64,000 nucleotides of DNA from RYN-230 sp963793825 (GTDB taxonomy: Bacteria > Actinomycetota > Actinomycetes > Streptosporangiales > Streptosporangiaceae): NCBI GenBank assembly GCA_963793825.1, contig CAWCBE010000016.1:62001-126000 (forward strand), given 5' to 3'. Positions 8,221-17,112 of this stretch are shown piece after piece. Both the position numbers and the translations under genes were made by a program. The notes beneath the pieces are model-generated. The model ran no database searches, was not told the origin of the DNA, and was given only the letters and a program-made list of their open reading frames with translations. Positions within the stretch are counted from its first letter, which is position 1; each line of letters starts with the position of its first letter.

Positions 8221-8626
8221 GGGTCACCACCAGCACCGGGATCGGGCGGCTGGTCCGGGCCTGATACCGGTCGTAGCGCCCGTGGTTGTTGTCGTTGACC
8301 AGCCGCCACAGCCGCGGGTAAGCAGGATCACCGTCAGGCACCACCCGGGCCGTGCCCAGCATCCGCAGCGGGCCGACCTGAAGCTGCACCTCTGGGCTGG
8401 CCTCCGCGTTGAACAGCCAGCCCGGGGGCCGCTCGGAGCCGTTGTTGGACGCGGCGAACACGTAGTCGTCGCCATCCCGGGCGTACACCAGGGGCACCGT
8501 ACGGGCCCGGCCAGTCTTCCGCCCGGTCGTCTGCAGCAGGGCGACCGGCACGGTTCCCGGCAGCCGGCCGCCGACCCGGCCGCCGGTCCACTCGTACAGC
8601 CACCGGTGCACGGTCAGTGGGTTCAT
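8213..8626 (-). CDS. Second Ddn-type deazaflavin-dependent nitroreductase family protein
   Basis: The 137-residue protein has the same fold as its convergent neighbour: VALLQTTGRKTGRARTVPLVY, then PPGWLFNAEASPEV in place of the NPDWYHNL segment, and SRPIPVLVVTPS at the C-terminus. The sequences differ enough that this is not a recent duplication. The overlapping stops mean that neither gene has room for a terminator after it. Substrate unknown; F420H2 use is inferred from the family. Confidence 0.8.
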   Translation of the reverse strand: MNPLTVHRWLYEWTGGRVGGRLPGTVPVALLQTTGRKTGRARTVPLVYARDGDDYVFAASNNGSERPPGWLFNAEASPEVQLQVGPLRMLGTARVVPDGDPAYPRLWRLVNDNNHGRYDRYQARTSRPIPVLVVTPS

Positions 8627-8763
8627 GGACCCAGTCTGGCCGGCCGGCGCTCGGTTTGGGCTGATCCGCCGGCCTCACCGGGGTGCTCGCCGGGGCCCCC
8701 GGTTTGATCGGGCGAATTGCGGTTAGTTGAACGGCCTCAGTACGGAGTGAGGTCGATGACGAC

Positions 8764-10215
8764 ATGACGCAAACCGAGACCGGCGGTCGAAACGTACTCG
8801 ATGAACTCGACCAGCGGGTACCCACCCGGTTCTACTGGCAGCTGACCCTGCTCGCCTGCCTGGGCGGCTTCCTGTTCGGCTACGACACCTCGAACATCGG
8901 TGCCGCGCTGAACTTCGTGCCCTACCACCTGAGCGGATTCTGGACCGGCTACCTGGTGGCCGGGGCCTCGCTCGGCGCGGCGGCCGGCGCCATCTGCGCC
9001 GGGCCCATCGCCGACCATTTCGGCCGCAAGGCCCTGCTCATCACCGACGCGCTGATCTACTCGGTCGGCGCAATCCTGTCCGCGGTGACCCCGAACGCCG
9101 CGGTGCTGCTCATCGCGCGGACCCTGATCGGGCTGGCCATCGGGGCCGATTCGGCCATTGCCACCGCGTACATCGCCGAGTACGCGCCGCGGGGACGGCG
9201 TGGCGCGCTCAGCATGCTGCAGCAGTGGATGATCACCGTGGGCATCCTGATCTCGTACATTATCGCGCTCATTATCCTCAAGCTGGCGCCGGGCAGCGCG
9301 GGCACCGCGGACTGGCGGCTTATCCTCGGCATCGGTGCCGTACCCGCCCTGATCGGGCTGGCGCTGCGGACGAAGATGCCGGAGTCGCCCCGCTGGCTGA
9401 TGCGGCACGGCAACTACGAGGGCGTGCGGGCCGCGCTGGGCAGCTTCGGGACCGAGGTCTCGCTGGAGGATGTGGAGTACACGGCCCGGCAGCTGGAAGA
9501 GGACGACAGACGCGCGCAGCGGCGCACCAAATGGACCGCGGGGGTCCGGCGGGCGCTCTTCGTGGTCTGCATGTTCTTCATCTTCCAGCAGATCACCGGG
9601 ATCAACATCCCGCTGTACTACGGCCCGCACCTGCTCGGCCCGCTGTTCCAGGGCAGCAACTCGCTGGTGGACAAGACCATCTCCGGGGTTGAGGTCACCG
9701 CGATGCTGACCGTGGTCAACGTGGCCGCCACCTACTTCGCGTTCCGCTGGATCGACCGGATCGGCCGCCGCAAGCTGGCCATCGGCGGGTACATCGGCAT
9801 GGCGCTGTTCGCCCTGCTGGCCGCGGCCGGCCTGACCTACTTCACCGGCACCGCGCGGATCGTGGTGGTCATGATCGGGCTGGCCGCGTTCATCGCCTCG
9901 TTCGCGATCGGCGTGGGCGGCACCGGCTGGCTGCTCCAGGGTGAGGTGTTCCCCACCGAGGTGCGCGGCCGGGCCGCGTCCACCGGCGCCACCACGGACT
10001 GGCTGGCCAACTTCGCGCTGGTCGAGGTGTTCCCGGTCTGGCAGTCGGGGATCGGCCTGGGCTGGGTGCTGGTCTGCTTCGCCGCGCTGTGCGTGATCGC
10101 CATCGGCTTCGTGTACCGGTTCGTGCCGGAGACCAAGGGCCGTTCGGTGGAGGAGATCACCCAGATCTTCGAGCAAGAGGCCCGGAAGGGGGAGACAGCC
10201 GCCGCCACCGCATGA
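8764..10215 (+). CDS. MFS sugar-porter family transporter
   Basis: The 483-residue protein shows the sugar-porter signatures: GGFLFGYDTSNIGAAL in helix 1, MPESPRWLM after helix 6, QQITGINIPLYYG in helix 7, DRIGRRKLA between helices 8 and 9, and FVPETKGRSVEE after helix 12. Twelve membrane helices are expected. Substrate is probably a sugar or polyol taken up with protons, but selectivity cannot be read from the sequence. The downstream hydantoinase gene begins 101 bases later on the same strand and may be co-transcribed. The 137-base upstream gap has only short promoter-sized sequence. Confidence 0.9.
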   Translation: MTQTETGGRNVLDELDQRVPTRFYWQLTLLACLGGFLFGYDTSNIGAALNFVPYHLSGFWTGYLVAGASLGAAAGAICAGPIADHFGRKALLITDALIYSVGAILSAVTPNAAVLLIARTLIGLAIGADSAIATAYIAEYAPRGRRGALSMLQQWMITVGILISYIIALIILKLAPGSAGTADWRLILGIGAVPALIGLALRTKMPESPRWLMRHGNYEGVRAALGSFGTEVSLEDVEYTARQLEEDDRRAQRRTKWTAGVRRALFVVCMFFIFQQITGINIPLYYGPHLLGPLFQGSNSLVDKTISGVEVTAMLTVVNVAATYFAFRWIDRIGRRKLAIGGYIGMALFALLAAAGLTYFTGTARIVVVMIGLAAFIASFAIGVGGTGWLLQGEVFPTEVRGRAASTGATTDWLANFALVEVFPVWQSGIGLGWVLVCFAALCVIAIGFVYRFVPETKGRSVEEITQIFEQEARKGETAAATA

Positions 10216-10316
10216 GCCGTGGCGGCACCCCGGCCACCGGCTGAGCCCAGCCACCGCCTGGGCCGGCGCCCGCCTGGGCCCGGTCATGATCCCGCCCCCT
10301 TCTAGGATGCGGGATC

Positions 10317-13300
10317 ATGACCGCGCGCTGGGACTTCTGGATCGACCGTGGCGGCACCTTCACCGACGTGGTCGCCCGCCGCCCGGACGGCACCCTGGCC
10401 GTCCGCAAGCTGCTCTCGGAGGACCCGGGCCGGTATCAGGACGCGGTGCTGGCCGCCATCCGCGGGCTGCTCGGGGTGACGGACGGGCAGCCCATCCCGG
10501 ACGCGCAGATCGGCTCGGTCCGGCTCGGCACCACGGTGGCCACCAACGCCCTGCTCGAGCGGCGGGGTGAGCCCACGGTCCTGGTCATCACCCGGGGGTT
10601 CCGCGACGCGCTGCGGATCGGCTACCAGAACCGGCCGCGCATCTTCGCCCGCGAGATCATCCTCCCGGAACTGCTGTACAGCCGGGTGATCGAGGTGACC
10701 GAGCGGGTCGGTGCGCGCGGCGAGGTGATCGTGCCCCTCGACGAGGAAGCGGCCGCCGGCGGCCTGCGGGCCGCTTATGCCGACGGGCTGCGGGCCGTGG
10801 CCGTGGTCTGCCTGCACGGCTACCGCTACCCGGCGCACGAGGCCCGGATCGGCCAGATCGCCCGGGATATCGGGTTCACGCAGGTCTCGGAGTCGCACGC
10901 GACCAGCCCGCTGATGAAGCTGGTGTCCCGCGGGGACACCACCGTGGTGGACGCCTACCTGTCCCCGATCCTGGCCCGCTACGTCAACCACGTGGCCAGC
11001 GAGCTGGGCGGGACCCGGGTGCTGTTCATGCAGTCCAATGGCGGGCTGGCCGACGCGCACCGGTTCCGCGGCAAGGACTCTATCCTCTCCGGCCCGGCCG
11101 GCGGCATCGTCGGCATGGCCCGCACCGCCGCCGCGGCGGGTTTCGGCCGGGTCATCGGCTTCGATATGGGGGGCACGTCCACCGACGTGTCGCACTACGC
11201 CGGGGAGTTCGAGCGGCAGTACGAGACCGAGGTGGCCGGCGTCCGGATGCGCGCGCCGATGCTGAGCATCCACACCGTGGCGGCCGGCGGCGGCTCGGTC
11301 CTGCACTTCGACGGCAGCCGGTACCGGGTCGGCCCGGACTCGGCGGGAGCGGACCCGGGACCCGCGTGCTACCGTCGCGGCGGCCCGCTCACCGTGACCG
11401 ACGCCAACGTCATGCTGGGCCGGGTCCAGCCCGGCTACTTTCCCCGGGTGTTCGGGCCGGGCGGGGACGGCCCGCTGGACGCCGGGCTGGTGGCCACCCG
11501 CTTCGCCGCCCTGGCTGACCGGATCGCCGGGGTGACCGGGGACCAGCGCAGCGACGCGGAGGTGGCGGCCGGGTTTCTCGACATCGCCGTGGCGAACATG
11601 GCGAACGCGATCAAGAAGATCTCGGTCCAGCGCGGCTACGACATCACCCGGTATGTGCTGGCCACCTTCGGTGGCGCCGGCGGGCAGCACGCCTGCGCGG
11701 TGGCCGACGCCCTCGGCATGACCTCTGTGCTGATCCACCCGCTGGCGGGGGTGCTCTCCGCGTACGGCATGGGCCTGGCCGACGTGACGCTGATGCGCGA
11801 GGCCGCCGTGGAAGAGGAACTGTCCGGGGACCTGCTCGGACGGCTGGGCCAGGTGGCGGGAAACCTGGAGGCCGAGGGCCGGGCCGAACTGGCCGTTGCG
11901 GGCGTCCCTGGCCGGGTGGTCCGCAGCGAGCGCCGGGCCCAGCTCCGCTACCAGGGCACCGACACCGCGCTGCCCGTCCCGCTCGGCGCGGTGGAGGCCA
12001 TGATGGCGGCCTTCGAGGCCGCCTACCGGCAGCGGTTCTCGTTCCTGATGCGGGACAAGCCGGTGATGGTGGAGGCGGTGTCGGTCGAGCTGACCCAGGG
12101 TGCCGGCGATGCCCCGGATGTCCCCGACACCCCGGACACCGGCGAGACGCCGGCCCGGCCGGACGCGGCCCGGGTCCGGATGTTCACCGGTGGCGACTGG
12201 GCGGAGGTGGACCTGCTGCCGCGCAGCGCGCTGCGGCCCGGGCGGGTGGTCCCCGGGCCTGCCCTCATCACCGAGGACTTTGCCACCACGGTGGTGGAGC
12301 CGGGCTGGCAGGCCGCCGTGACCGGGCGGGGTGACCTGCTGCTGACCCGGCCCGGCGGCCGCCCGGCCCCGGCTGCCGCAGGCACCGCCGCCGATCCGGT
12401 CATGCTGGAGATCTTCAACAACCTGTTCATGTCCGTGGCCGAGCAGATGGGCGTCCGGCTGCAGAGCACCGCGCACTCGGTCAACATCAAGGAGCGCCTG
12501 GACTTCTCCTGCGCGATCTTCGACGCGGCGGGCCAGCTGATCGCCAACGCCCCGCACATGCCGGTACACCTGGGCTCGATGGGCGAGAGCATCAAGATGA
12601 TCATCAGCCGCAACCCCGGGGCCATGCAGCCGGGCGACGTCTTCATGCTCAACGACCCTTACCACGGAGGCACTCACCTTCCCGACATCACCGTGGTCAC
12701 CCCGGTCTTCGGCGACGACCGGCAGCACATCCTGTTCTTCGTGGCGTCCCGCGGGCATCACGCTGAGATCGGCGGCATCACGCCCGGCTCCATGCCCGCC
12801 TTCAGCACCCGCGTCGACGAGGAGGGCGTGCTCATCGACAACTGGCGGCTGGTCGAGGGCGGCGAGATGCGCGAGTCCGCCACCTCGGAGCTGCTCACCT
12901 CGGCGGAGTTCCCGTCCCGGAACCCCGGCGCCAACCTGGCCGACCTGCGGGCCCAGATCGCCGCGAACGAGAAGGGTGCCGCGGAGCTCCGCCAGTTGGT
13001 CAGCCAGTTCGGCCTGGACGTGGTAACCGCGTACATGGGCCACGTCCAGGACAACGCGGAAGAGGCGGTACGGCGGGTCATCGCCCGGCTGCGTGACGGG
13101 GAGTACTCCTACGAACTGGACAACGGCGCCGTGATCAGGGTGGCGGTCCGGGTGAACCAGCGGGCCCGGACCGCGGAGATCGACTTCACCGGCACCTCCC
13201 CTCAGCTGGCGGGGAACTTCAACGCACCGTCATCCGTCGCCATGGCCGCGGTCCTGTACGTGCTGCGCACCCTGGTGGACGATGAGATCCCGCTGAACGC

Positions 13301-13952
13301 GGGGTGCCTCAAGCCGGTCCGGGTCATCATCCCGCCCGGTTGCCTGCTCGCCCCGGCCTACCCAGCAGCGGTGGCGGCCGGCAACGTGGAGACGTCCCAG
13401 GCCGTGACCGGGGCGCTGTACGCCGCGCTGGGCGTCATGGCCGAAGGGTCCGGCACCATGAACAACGTCACGTTCGGCAGCGAGGAATACCAGTACTACG
13501 AGACCGTGGCGAGCGGCTCCGGTGCCGGGGACGGCTTCGGCGGCAGCGACGTGGTGCAGACACACATGACCAATTCCCGGCTGACCGACCCGGAGGTGCT
13601 GGAGTGGCGTTTCCCGGTCCGGCTGGAGTCGTTCGAGATCCGCCGGGGCAGCGGCGGCGCGGGGCGGTGGCCGGGCGGTGACGGCGGCCGTCGCCGGCTG
13701 CGCTTCGGCGAGCCGATGACGGTGAGCATCCTGAGCAGCCACCGCCGGGTCCCGCCGTACGGGATGGCCGGCGGCCAGCCGGGCGACCTGGGCGGCCAGT
13801 GGGTCGAGCACCCCGACGGCCGGGTAACGCCGCTGGCCGGCTGCGACAGTATCCAGGTCGGCGAGGGTGATGTTTTCGTCCTGGAAACCCCGGGCGGCGG
13901 CGGCTACGGCCCGCCGGCTCGCCCTGCCCCCACCCCGGTGGAGCCGCCCTGA
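10317..13952 (+). CDS. Fused hydantoinase/oxoprolinase (HyuA-HyuB), 5-oxoprolinase-like
   Basis: At 1211 residues this is close to the length of ATP-dependent 5-oxoprolinases. The HyuA half (1 to about 690) contains DRGGTFTDVVA, TTVATNALLERRGE and FDMGGTSTDVSH, the ATP-binding actin-like motifs. The HyuB half begins near EIFNNLFMSVAEQMG and includes HMPVHLGSMGESI and NDPYHGGTHLPDIT. Separate HyuA and HyuB subunits are usual in bacteria; the fused form resembles eukaryotic-type OPLAH. The reaction is ATP-dependent ring opening of 5-oxoproline, hydantoin or a related lactam. ATG 10317 follows AGGATG. The MFS transporter upstream may import the substrate, which is inference. Confidence 0.88.
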   Translation: MTARWDFWIDRGGTFTDVVARRPDGTLAVRKLLSEDPGRYQDAVLAAIRGLLGVTDGQPIPDAQIGSVRLGTTVATNALLERRGEPTVLVITRGFRDALRIGYQNRPRIFAREIILPELLYSRVIEVTERVGARGEVIVPLDEEAAAGGLRAAYADGLRAVAVVCLHGYRYPAHEARIGQIARDIGFTQVSESHATSPLMKLVSRGDTTVVDAYLSPILARYVNHVASELGGTRVLFMQSNGGLADAHRFRGKDSILSGPAGGIVGMARTAAAAGFGRVIGFDMGGTSTDVSHYAGEFERQYETEVAGVRMRAPMLSIHTVAAGGGSVLHFDGSRYRVGPDSAGADPGPACYRRGGPLTVTDANVMLGRVQPGYFPRVFGPGGDGPLDAGLVATRFAALADRIAGVTGDQRSDAEVAAGFLDIAVANMANAIKKISVQRGYDITRYVLATFGGAGGQHACAVADALGMTSVLIHPLAGVLSAYGMGLADVTLMREAAVEEELSGDLLGRLGQVAGNLEAEGRAELAVAGVPGRVVRSERRAQLRYQGTDTALPVPLGAVEAMMAAFEAAYRQRFSFLMRDKPVMVEAVSVELTQGAGDAPDVPDTPDTGETPARPDAARVRMFTGGDWAEVDLLPRSALRPGRVVPGPALITEDFATTVVEPGWQAAVTGRGDLLLTRPGGRPAPAAAGTAADPVMLEIFNNLFMSVAEQMGVRLQSTAHSVNIKERLDFSCAIFDAAGQLIANAPHMPVHLGSMGESIKMIISRNPGAMQPGDVFMLNDPYHGGTHLPDITVVTPVFGDDRQHILFFVASRGHHAEIGGITPGSMPAFSTRVDEEGVLIDNWRLVEGGEMRESATSELLTSAEFPSRNPGANLADLRAQIAANEKGAAELRQLVSQFGLDVVTAYMGHVQDNAEEAVRRVIARLRDGEYSYELDNGAVIRVAVRVNQRARTAEIDFTGTSPQLAGNFNAPSSVAMAAVLYVLRTLVDDEIPLNAGCLKPVRVIIPPGCLLAPAYPAAVAAGNVETSQAVTGALYAALGVMAEGSGTMNNVTFGSEEYQYYETVASGSGAGDGFGGSDVVQTHMTNSRLTDPEVLEWRFPVRLESFEIRRGSGGAGRWPGGDGGRRRLRFGEPMTVSILSSHRRVPPYGMAGGQPGDLGGQWVEHPDGRVTPLAGCDSIQVGEGDVFVLETPGGGGYGPPARPAPTPVEPP

Positions 13953-14011
13953 CGCCCAGCCTCGACGCCATCCCGGGCCCGCCCGGAACCCGGACCGGCG
14001 AAGGGCGCCCC

Positions 14012-14121
14012 GCCGCGCCCCCCAGGGCCGACTGGCGCCGCCGCGCCCCCCAGGGCCGACTGGCGCCGCCGCGCCCCCAGGGCCGACTGGCGCCGCCGCG
14101 CCCCCAGGGCCGACTGGCGCC
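14012..14121. repeat. Tandem repeat, four units of 27-28 bp
   Basis: Units at 14012-14039, 14040-14067, 14068-14094 and 14095-14121 are nearly identical and each end in GGGCCGACTGGCGCC. The units differ only by one C in a C-run. The array fills the intergenic space after hyuAB and is not in a supported gene. Confidence 0.85.
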
Positions 14122-14133
14122 ACCGCCCCCTTT

Positions 14134-14233
14134 CGCCGACAATCACCGACATATCACTCATCCGGTGCGAGGAATCCGGACAAACCGGGCGGCTACCCGC
14201 GCCTCTCGGGTGATATGTCAGTTTTTGTCGGCG
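14134..14233. repeat. 100-bp element with 24-bp terminal inverted repeats
   Basis: The left arm (14134-14157) and right arm (14210-14233) are inverted copies matching at 21 of 24 positions; both contain CGCCGACAA and GACATATCAC. The 52-base centre is GC-rich with no ORF. It lies between convergent genes, so it may be a long-stem terminator or a MITE-like insertion. No flanking target duplication is obvious. Confidence 0.6.
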
Positions 14234-14257
14234 TTAACGCGGGCCACCGGGCGCGGG

Positions 14258-14869
14258 TCAGGCGGACGCGGGGGCCGGGTGGGGGGTCGCTGAGGGCTCG
14301 GGGGCGCGGAGCTGACGGAGCGCCGGGGTCCAGCGGGCCAGCTCATCGAGCATGGCGGTGGCCGCCGTCTCCATGATGTCGTTCGGCTGGAGCTTGCCGT
14401 CCGGGCCGAGGAACTGCTGGACGAACGGGATGTTCACCGAGTCGAACACCGGGACCATCTTGAGCGTGGTCAGCACCTGCTTGAGCATCTGTACCGCCCG
14501 GGTGCCGGCCGCGACGCCGCCGTAGCTGGCGAACCCGACCGCCTTGTGCTGCCATTCGGTGTGCAGGTAATCGATGGCGTTCTTGGTGGCCGCGTTGAAT
14601 CCGTAGTTGTACTCGGGGATGACGAAGATGAACGCGTCGGCCCGGCCGATGGTGGCGCTCCAGTCCCTGGTGTGCTGGTGCTCGTACTGGCCGAACCTCG
14701 GGTGCCGAGGCTCGTTGAACATCGGCAGGTCAACCTCGGCCAGGTCGACCAGCTCGACGTCGAAGAAGCCGTGGGCCCGCGCCCGCGCGGTGATCCAGTC
14801 CGCGATTGCCGGGCCGACCCGCCCGGGCCGGGTGCTGCCGATGATGACCTGCAACAGGGGCTTGCTCAC
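14258..14869 (-). CDS. NADPH-dependent FMN reductase family protein
   Basis: The 203-residue protein is a flavodoxin-like FMN reductase: IIGSTRPGRVGPAIADWI forms the FMN phosphate loop and VIPEYNYGFNAATKNAIDYL carries the PEYN motif of the family. Such enzymes reduce FMN, quinones or azo compounds with NAD(P)H in the cytosol. GTG 14869 is chosen because AGGAG lies 8 bases upstream and the domain begins directly after it, although the frame stays open much further. The gene is divergent from the Nudix-like gene, with 217 bases of GC-rich sequence between. Confidence 0.88.
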   Translation of the reverse strand: MSKPLLQVIIGSTRPGRVGPAIADWITARARAHGFFDVELVDLAEVDLPMFNEPRHPRFGQYEHQHTRDWSATIGRADAFIFVIPEYNYGFNAATKNAIDYLHTEWQHKAVGFASYGGVAAGTRAVQMLKQVLTTLKMVPVFDSVNIPFVQQFLGPDGKLQPNDIMETAATAMLDELARWTPALRQLRAPEPSATPHPAPASA

Positions 14870-15086
14870 GGGTACGACTCCTGGATGTGACGTGGAATGG
14901 TGCGGGCGGCTGGGCCCCGGCAGGGCTAAGCGCCACGGTGGGGCCGGGTATTCCGGGTCCCGGGCCGGTGCCCGGGGCGGGGCGGGGGCCGGGCCCAGGG
15001 CCAGGCCAGGGCCAGGCCGTGGCCGGGGTGGGGGCCGGGGCCCGCACCTGACCACCAGTTGCGGCTGGATGCGAGAGTATCGGCCC

Positions 15087-16565
15087 ATGACGCAGCCCCG
15101 GCCTGCCAGCCGACTCGACGGCTCCGCGGCCGGGTGGCGCGCGGTCAGGCGGGCCCTCAACCAGAACCGGCCGGCGCTGACCGCCGCCGCCGCCGGGCTG
15201 CACGGGGATGTGCCGAAGGTGGCCGGGACCGGCCTGCTGTGCTGGCCCGCCTGGCTGCCCGCGGAGCCGCTGGACCTGGCCGCGCTGCCGCTCCGCTGGT
15301 CCGGTGAGCCGCCGCCGCCCGCTGTGGACGGGACCCTCCCGGCCGCGGCCCATGTGCTTCCCCGGCAAGCCTCCGGGCAGCCCTACCCGGGGTACGCCGC
15401 CGCGATCGAGGCCCTGGACCGGCCGGGCCTGTTCGAGAACCGGGCCTGCTACCGGCTGCTGTCCGCCGCTTCCCCGGTACCCGCTGCCCCGGTACCCGCT
15501 GCCCCGGTACCCGCTGCCCCGGTACCCGCTGCCCCGGTACCCGCTGCCCCGGTACCCGCTGCCCCGGTACCCGCTGCCCCGGTACCCGCTGCCCCGGTAC
15601 CCGCTGCCCGGGGACCCGCTGCCCGGGGACCCGCTGCCCGGGGACCCGCCGCCTCCGGATCGGCTGCCCCGGAGCCCGGCGCACCGGAACCCGGGATGTG
15701 CTTCACCAGCGCCCGGTACTTCGACGCGGTGAACCTGGGCCACGCCGTGGCCCATGAGCTGGCCGCGGCCTGGCTGGCGGACCCGGGTGGCGTCCGCCTG
15801 GCCGGACTGCCGTTGCGGGCCGCGGTCGGTGACCCCTGCGACCTGCGCCGTCGGTCGGCGATCACCGCGGTGACCACGCTCACGCTGCGCCGGGCCCCGG
15901 GTGGCGCGGCGTCCTTCCTGCTGCACTGGCGGGACCCGGCCCGGGTGAACCATGCGGGCGGGCTCTACCAGGTCATGCCCGCGGGCATCTTCCAGCCGGT
16001 CACCGACGCCGCCGCGGCGCTACGCAGTGACCTGAGCCTGTGGCGGTGCATGGCGCGGGAGTTCAGCGAGGAACTGCTGGGCGGGTCCGAGGAGTACCCG
16101 ACCCGGGACGGAGTGCTCGACTATGAGCAGTGGCCGTTCTACCGCGAGCTGACCGCGGCCCGTGACTGCGGCCGGGTCCGGGTCAGCTACGTGGGCCTGG
16201 GCGTGGACCCGCTGACGCTGGCCACCGACATCCTCACCGTCGCGGTATTCGATGCCGCGGTGTTCGACTCCCTGTTCCGGGGGCTGGTCCCGCAGAACGC
16301 CGAAGGTCGGCTGGTCACCGAGCACGGGTCGGCCGCGATCCCGTTCACGGCCGCGACCATCGGCCGGCTGCACCGACGGTGCCGCGCCGGTGCAGGCGGC
16401 CGGGGCCGCGCTGCTCCGGCTGGCCTGGCAGCACCGCCGCGCGCTGCTCGGCTGAGAAGGCCGAACGTCCCCATTCCGTGGGGCCTGTGGCTCCTGCCCG
16501 GCTGCCACCCCAGCGCGAAGCTGGGGAAAGGGCGGGGCGGACCAGCAACGGGAGGTGCACGATGA
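15087..16565 (+). CDS. Nudix-like protein with VPAAP repeat linker, possible 3' frameshift
   Basis: In this frame the protein is 492 residues. An N-terminal domain of about 125 residues is followed by a linker of 12 five-residue repeats (15477-15656), then a C-terminal domain with GGLYQVMPAGIFQPV and CMAREFSEELLG, which resemble the substrate strand and REXXEE core of a Nudix box. After about 16378 the frame reads as low-quality Arg/Pro/Gly sequence. The neighbouring frame instead reads APVQAAGAALLRLAWQHRR and stops at 16455, just before a terminator-like hairpin. The original end was therefore probably 16455, with a frameshift near 16378-16390 (mutation or sequencing error). No clear Shine-Dalgarno sequence precedes ATG 15087. 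Function unknown. Confidence 0.6.
   Translation: MTQPRPASRLDGSAAGWRAVRRALNQNRPALTAAAAGLHGDVPKVAGTGLLCWPAWLPAEPLDLAALPLRWSGEPPPPAVDGTLPAAAHVLPRQASGQPYPGYAAAIEALDRPGLFENRACYRLLSAASPVPAAPVPAAPVPAAPVPAAPVPAAPVPAAPVPAAPVPAAPVPAARGPAARGPAARGPAASGSAAPEPGAPEPGMCFTSARYFDAVNLGHAVAHELAAAWLADPGGVRLAGLPLRAAVGDPCDLRRRSAITAVTTLTLRRAPGGAASFLLHWRDPARVNHAGGLYQVMPAGIFQPVTDAAAALRSDLSLWRCMAREFSEELLGGSEEYPTRDGVLDYEQWPFYRELTAARDCGRVRVSYVGLGVDPLTLATDILTVAVFDAAVFDSLFRGLVPQNAEGRLVTEHGSAAIPFTAATIGRLHRRCRAGAGGRGRAAPAGLAAPPRAARLRRPNVPIPWGLWLLPGCHPSAKLGKGRGGPATGGAR
15477..15656 (+). repeat. In-frame 15-bp minisatellite encoding VPAAP
   Basis: Eight identical units encoding VPAAP are followed by VPAAR, two GPAAR and one GPAAS, 12 units in all. 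The first eight are identical at the DNA level (GTACCCGCTGCCCCG), which indicates recent slippage. Because the unit is 15 bases, copy-number changes keep the reading frame. Confidence 0.95.
16508..16526 (+). terminator. Stem-loop after the Nudix-like gene
   Basis: CCCCAGC and GCTGGGG form a 7-bp perfect stem closed by GCGAA, followed by AAAGG. There is no U-run, as is common for actinomycete terminators. It lies 52 bases after the alternative stop at 16455 and before the USP ribosome-binding site. Confidence 0.5.
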
Positions 16566-16987
16566 ACGCAACCGGGCACCCGCGCCGGGTGATCGTCGGG
16601 GTGGATGGCTCGCCGAATTCGATCGCGGCCTTGCACCGGGCCGTTGCCGAAGCGCGGCGCGGCGGGTCTCTGCTGGAGGTCGTGCTGGTCATCCCGGGCT
16701 GCCCCGACCCGGACGCCTACGCGTCCGCCCTGACCAAGCTGTCGAACATCCTGACCCTGGAGTACCCGGACGGCCCCGAGGTGCCGGTCCGGCAGAAGGT
16801 CGAGCACGGCGACCCGGCCACCACCCTGGTGGAGCTGGCCGACGGCGCCGCCCTGCTGGTCATTGGCGCCCGGGCGCGCTCGGAATCCGGCAACGTGCTC
16901 GGCGGCGAGGTAGTGCCGGTGTGCATGAACCGTGCGCCGTGCCCGCTGGCTATCTGCGCTGACCACTCCCAGCACGCCGGGGTGTGA
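16562..16987 (+). CDS. Universal stress protein (UspA-like)
   Basis: This 141-residue single USP domain starts RRVIVGVDGSPNSIAAL. The C-terminal half has ALLVIGARARSESGNVLGGEV in place of the canonical ATP-binding G-x2-G-x9-G-S/T motif, so ATP binding may be altered. GGGAGG stands 7 bases upstream of the ATG. It is the first of five USP genes in 14.4 kb. No DosR-like box is evident upstream of this one. It is convergent with the PyrD-like gene. Confidence 0.85.
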   Translation: MNATGHPRRVIVGVDGSPNSIAALHRAVAEARRGGSLLEVVLVIPGCPDPDAYASALTKLSNILTLEYPDGPEVPVRQKVEHGDPATTLVELADGAALLVIGARARSESGNVLGGEVVPVCMNRAPCPLAICADHSQHAGV

Positions 16988-17010
16988 TCCCGCGCCCCAG
17001 GTCCTCCTGC

Positions 17011-17100
17011 CCTGTCCCGCTCAGGGGCCGCCGTCCTGACCCGCTCAGGGCCCGTCGTCCTGACCCGCTCAGGTTCCCCCGCCGCCCTGACCCGCTCAGG
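17011..17100. repeat. Four hairpin-forming repeats CCTGACCCGCTCAGG between convergent genes
   Basis: Copies lie at 17011-17025 (with T for A), 17035-17049, 17059-17073 and 17086-17100, at 24, 24 and 27 base spacing. Each copy is itself a 5-bp-stem hairpin (CCTGA/TCAGG) with a CCCGC loop. The array separates the 3' ends of the USP and PyrD-like genes and probably acts as a bidirectional terminator. Confidence 0.75.
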
Positions 17101-17112
17101 GGCCCCCGCCGC

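Noticed and set aside
10302..13043. 913-residue open frame on the minus strand
   Set aside because: Antisense shadow of the hydantoinase gene, with no recognisable motif.
15477..15656. Regular repeats considered as a CRISPR array
   Set aside because: Units are contiguous 15-mers without spacers and are in frame inside a gene.
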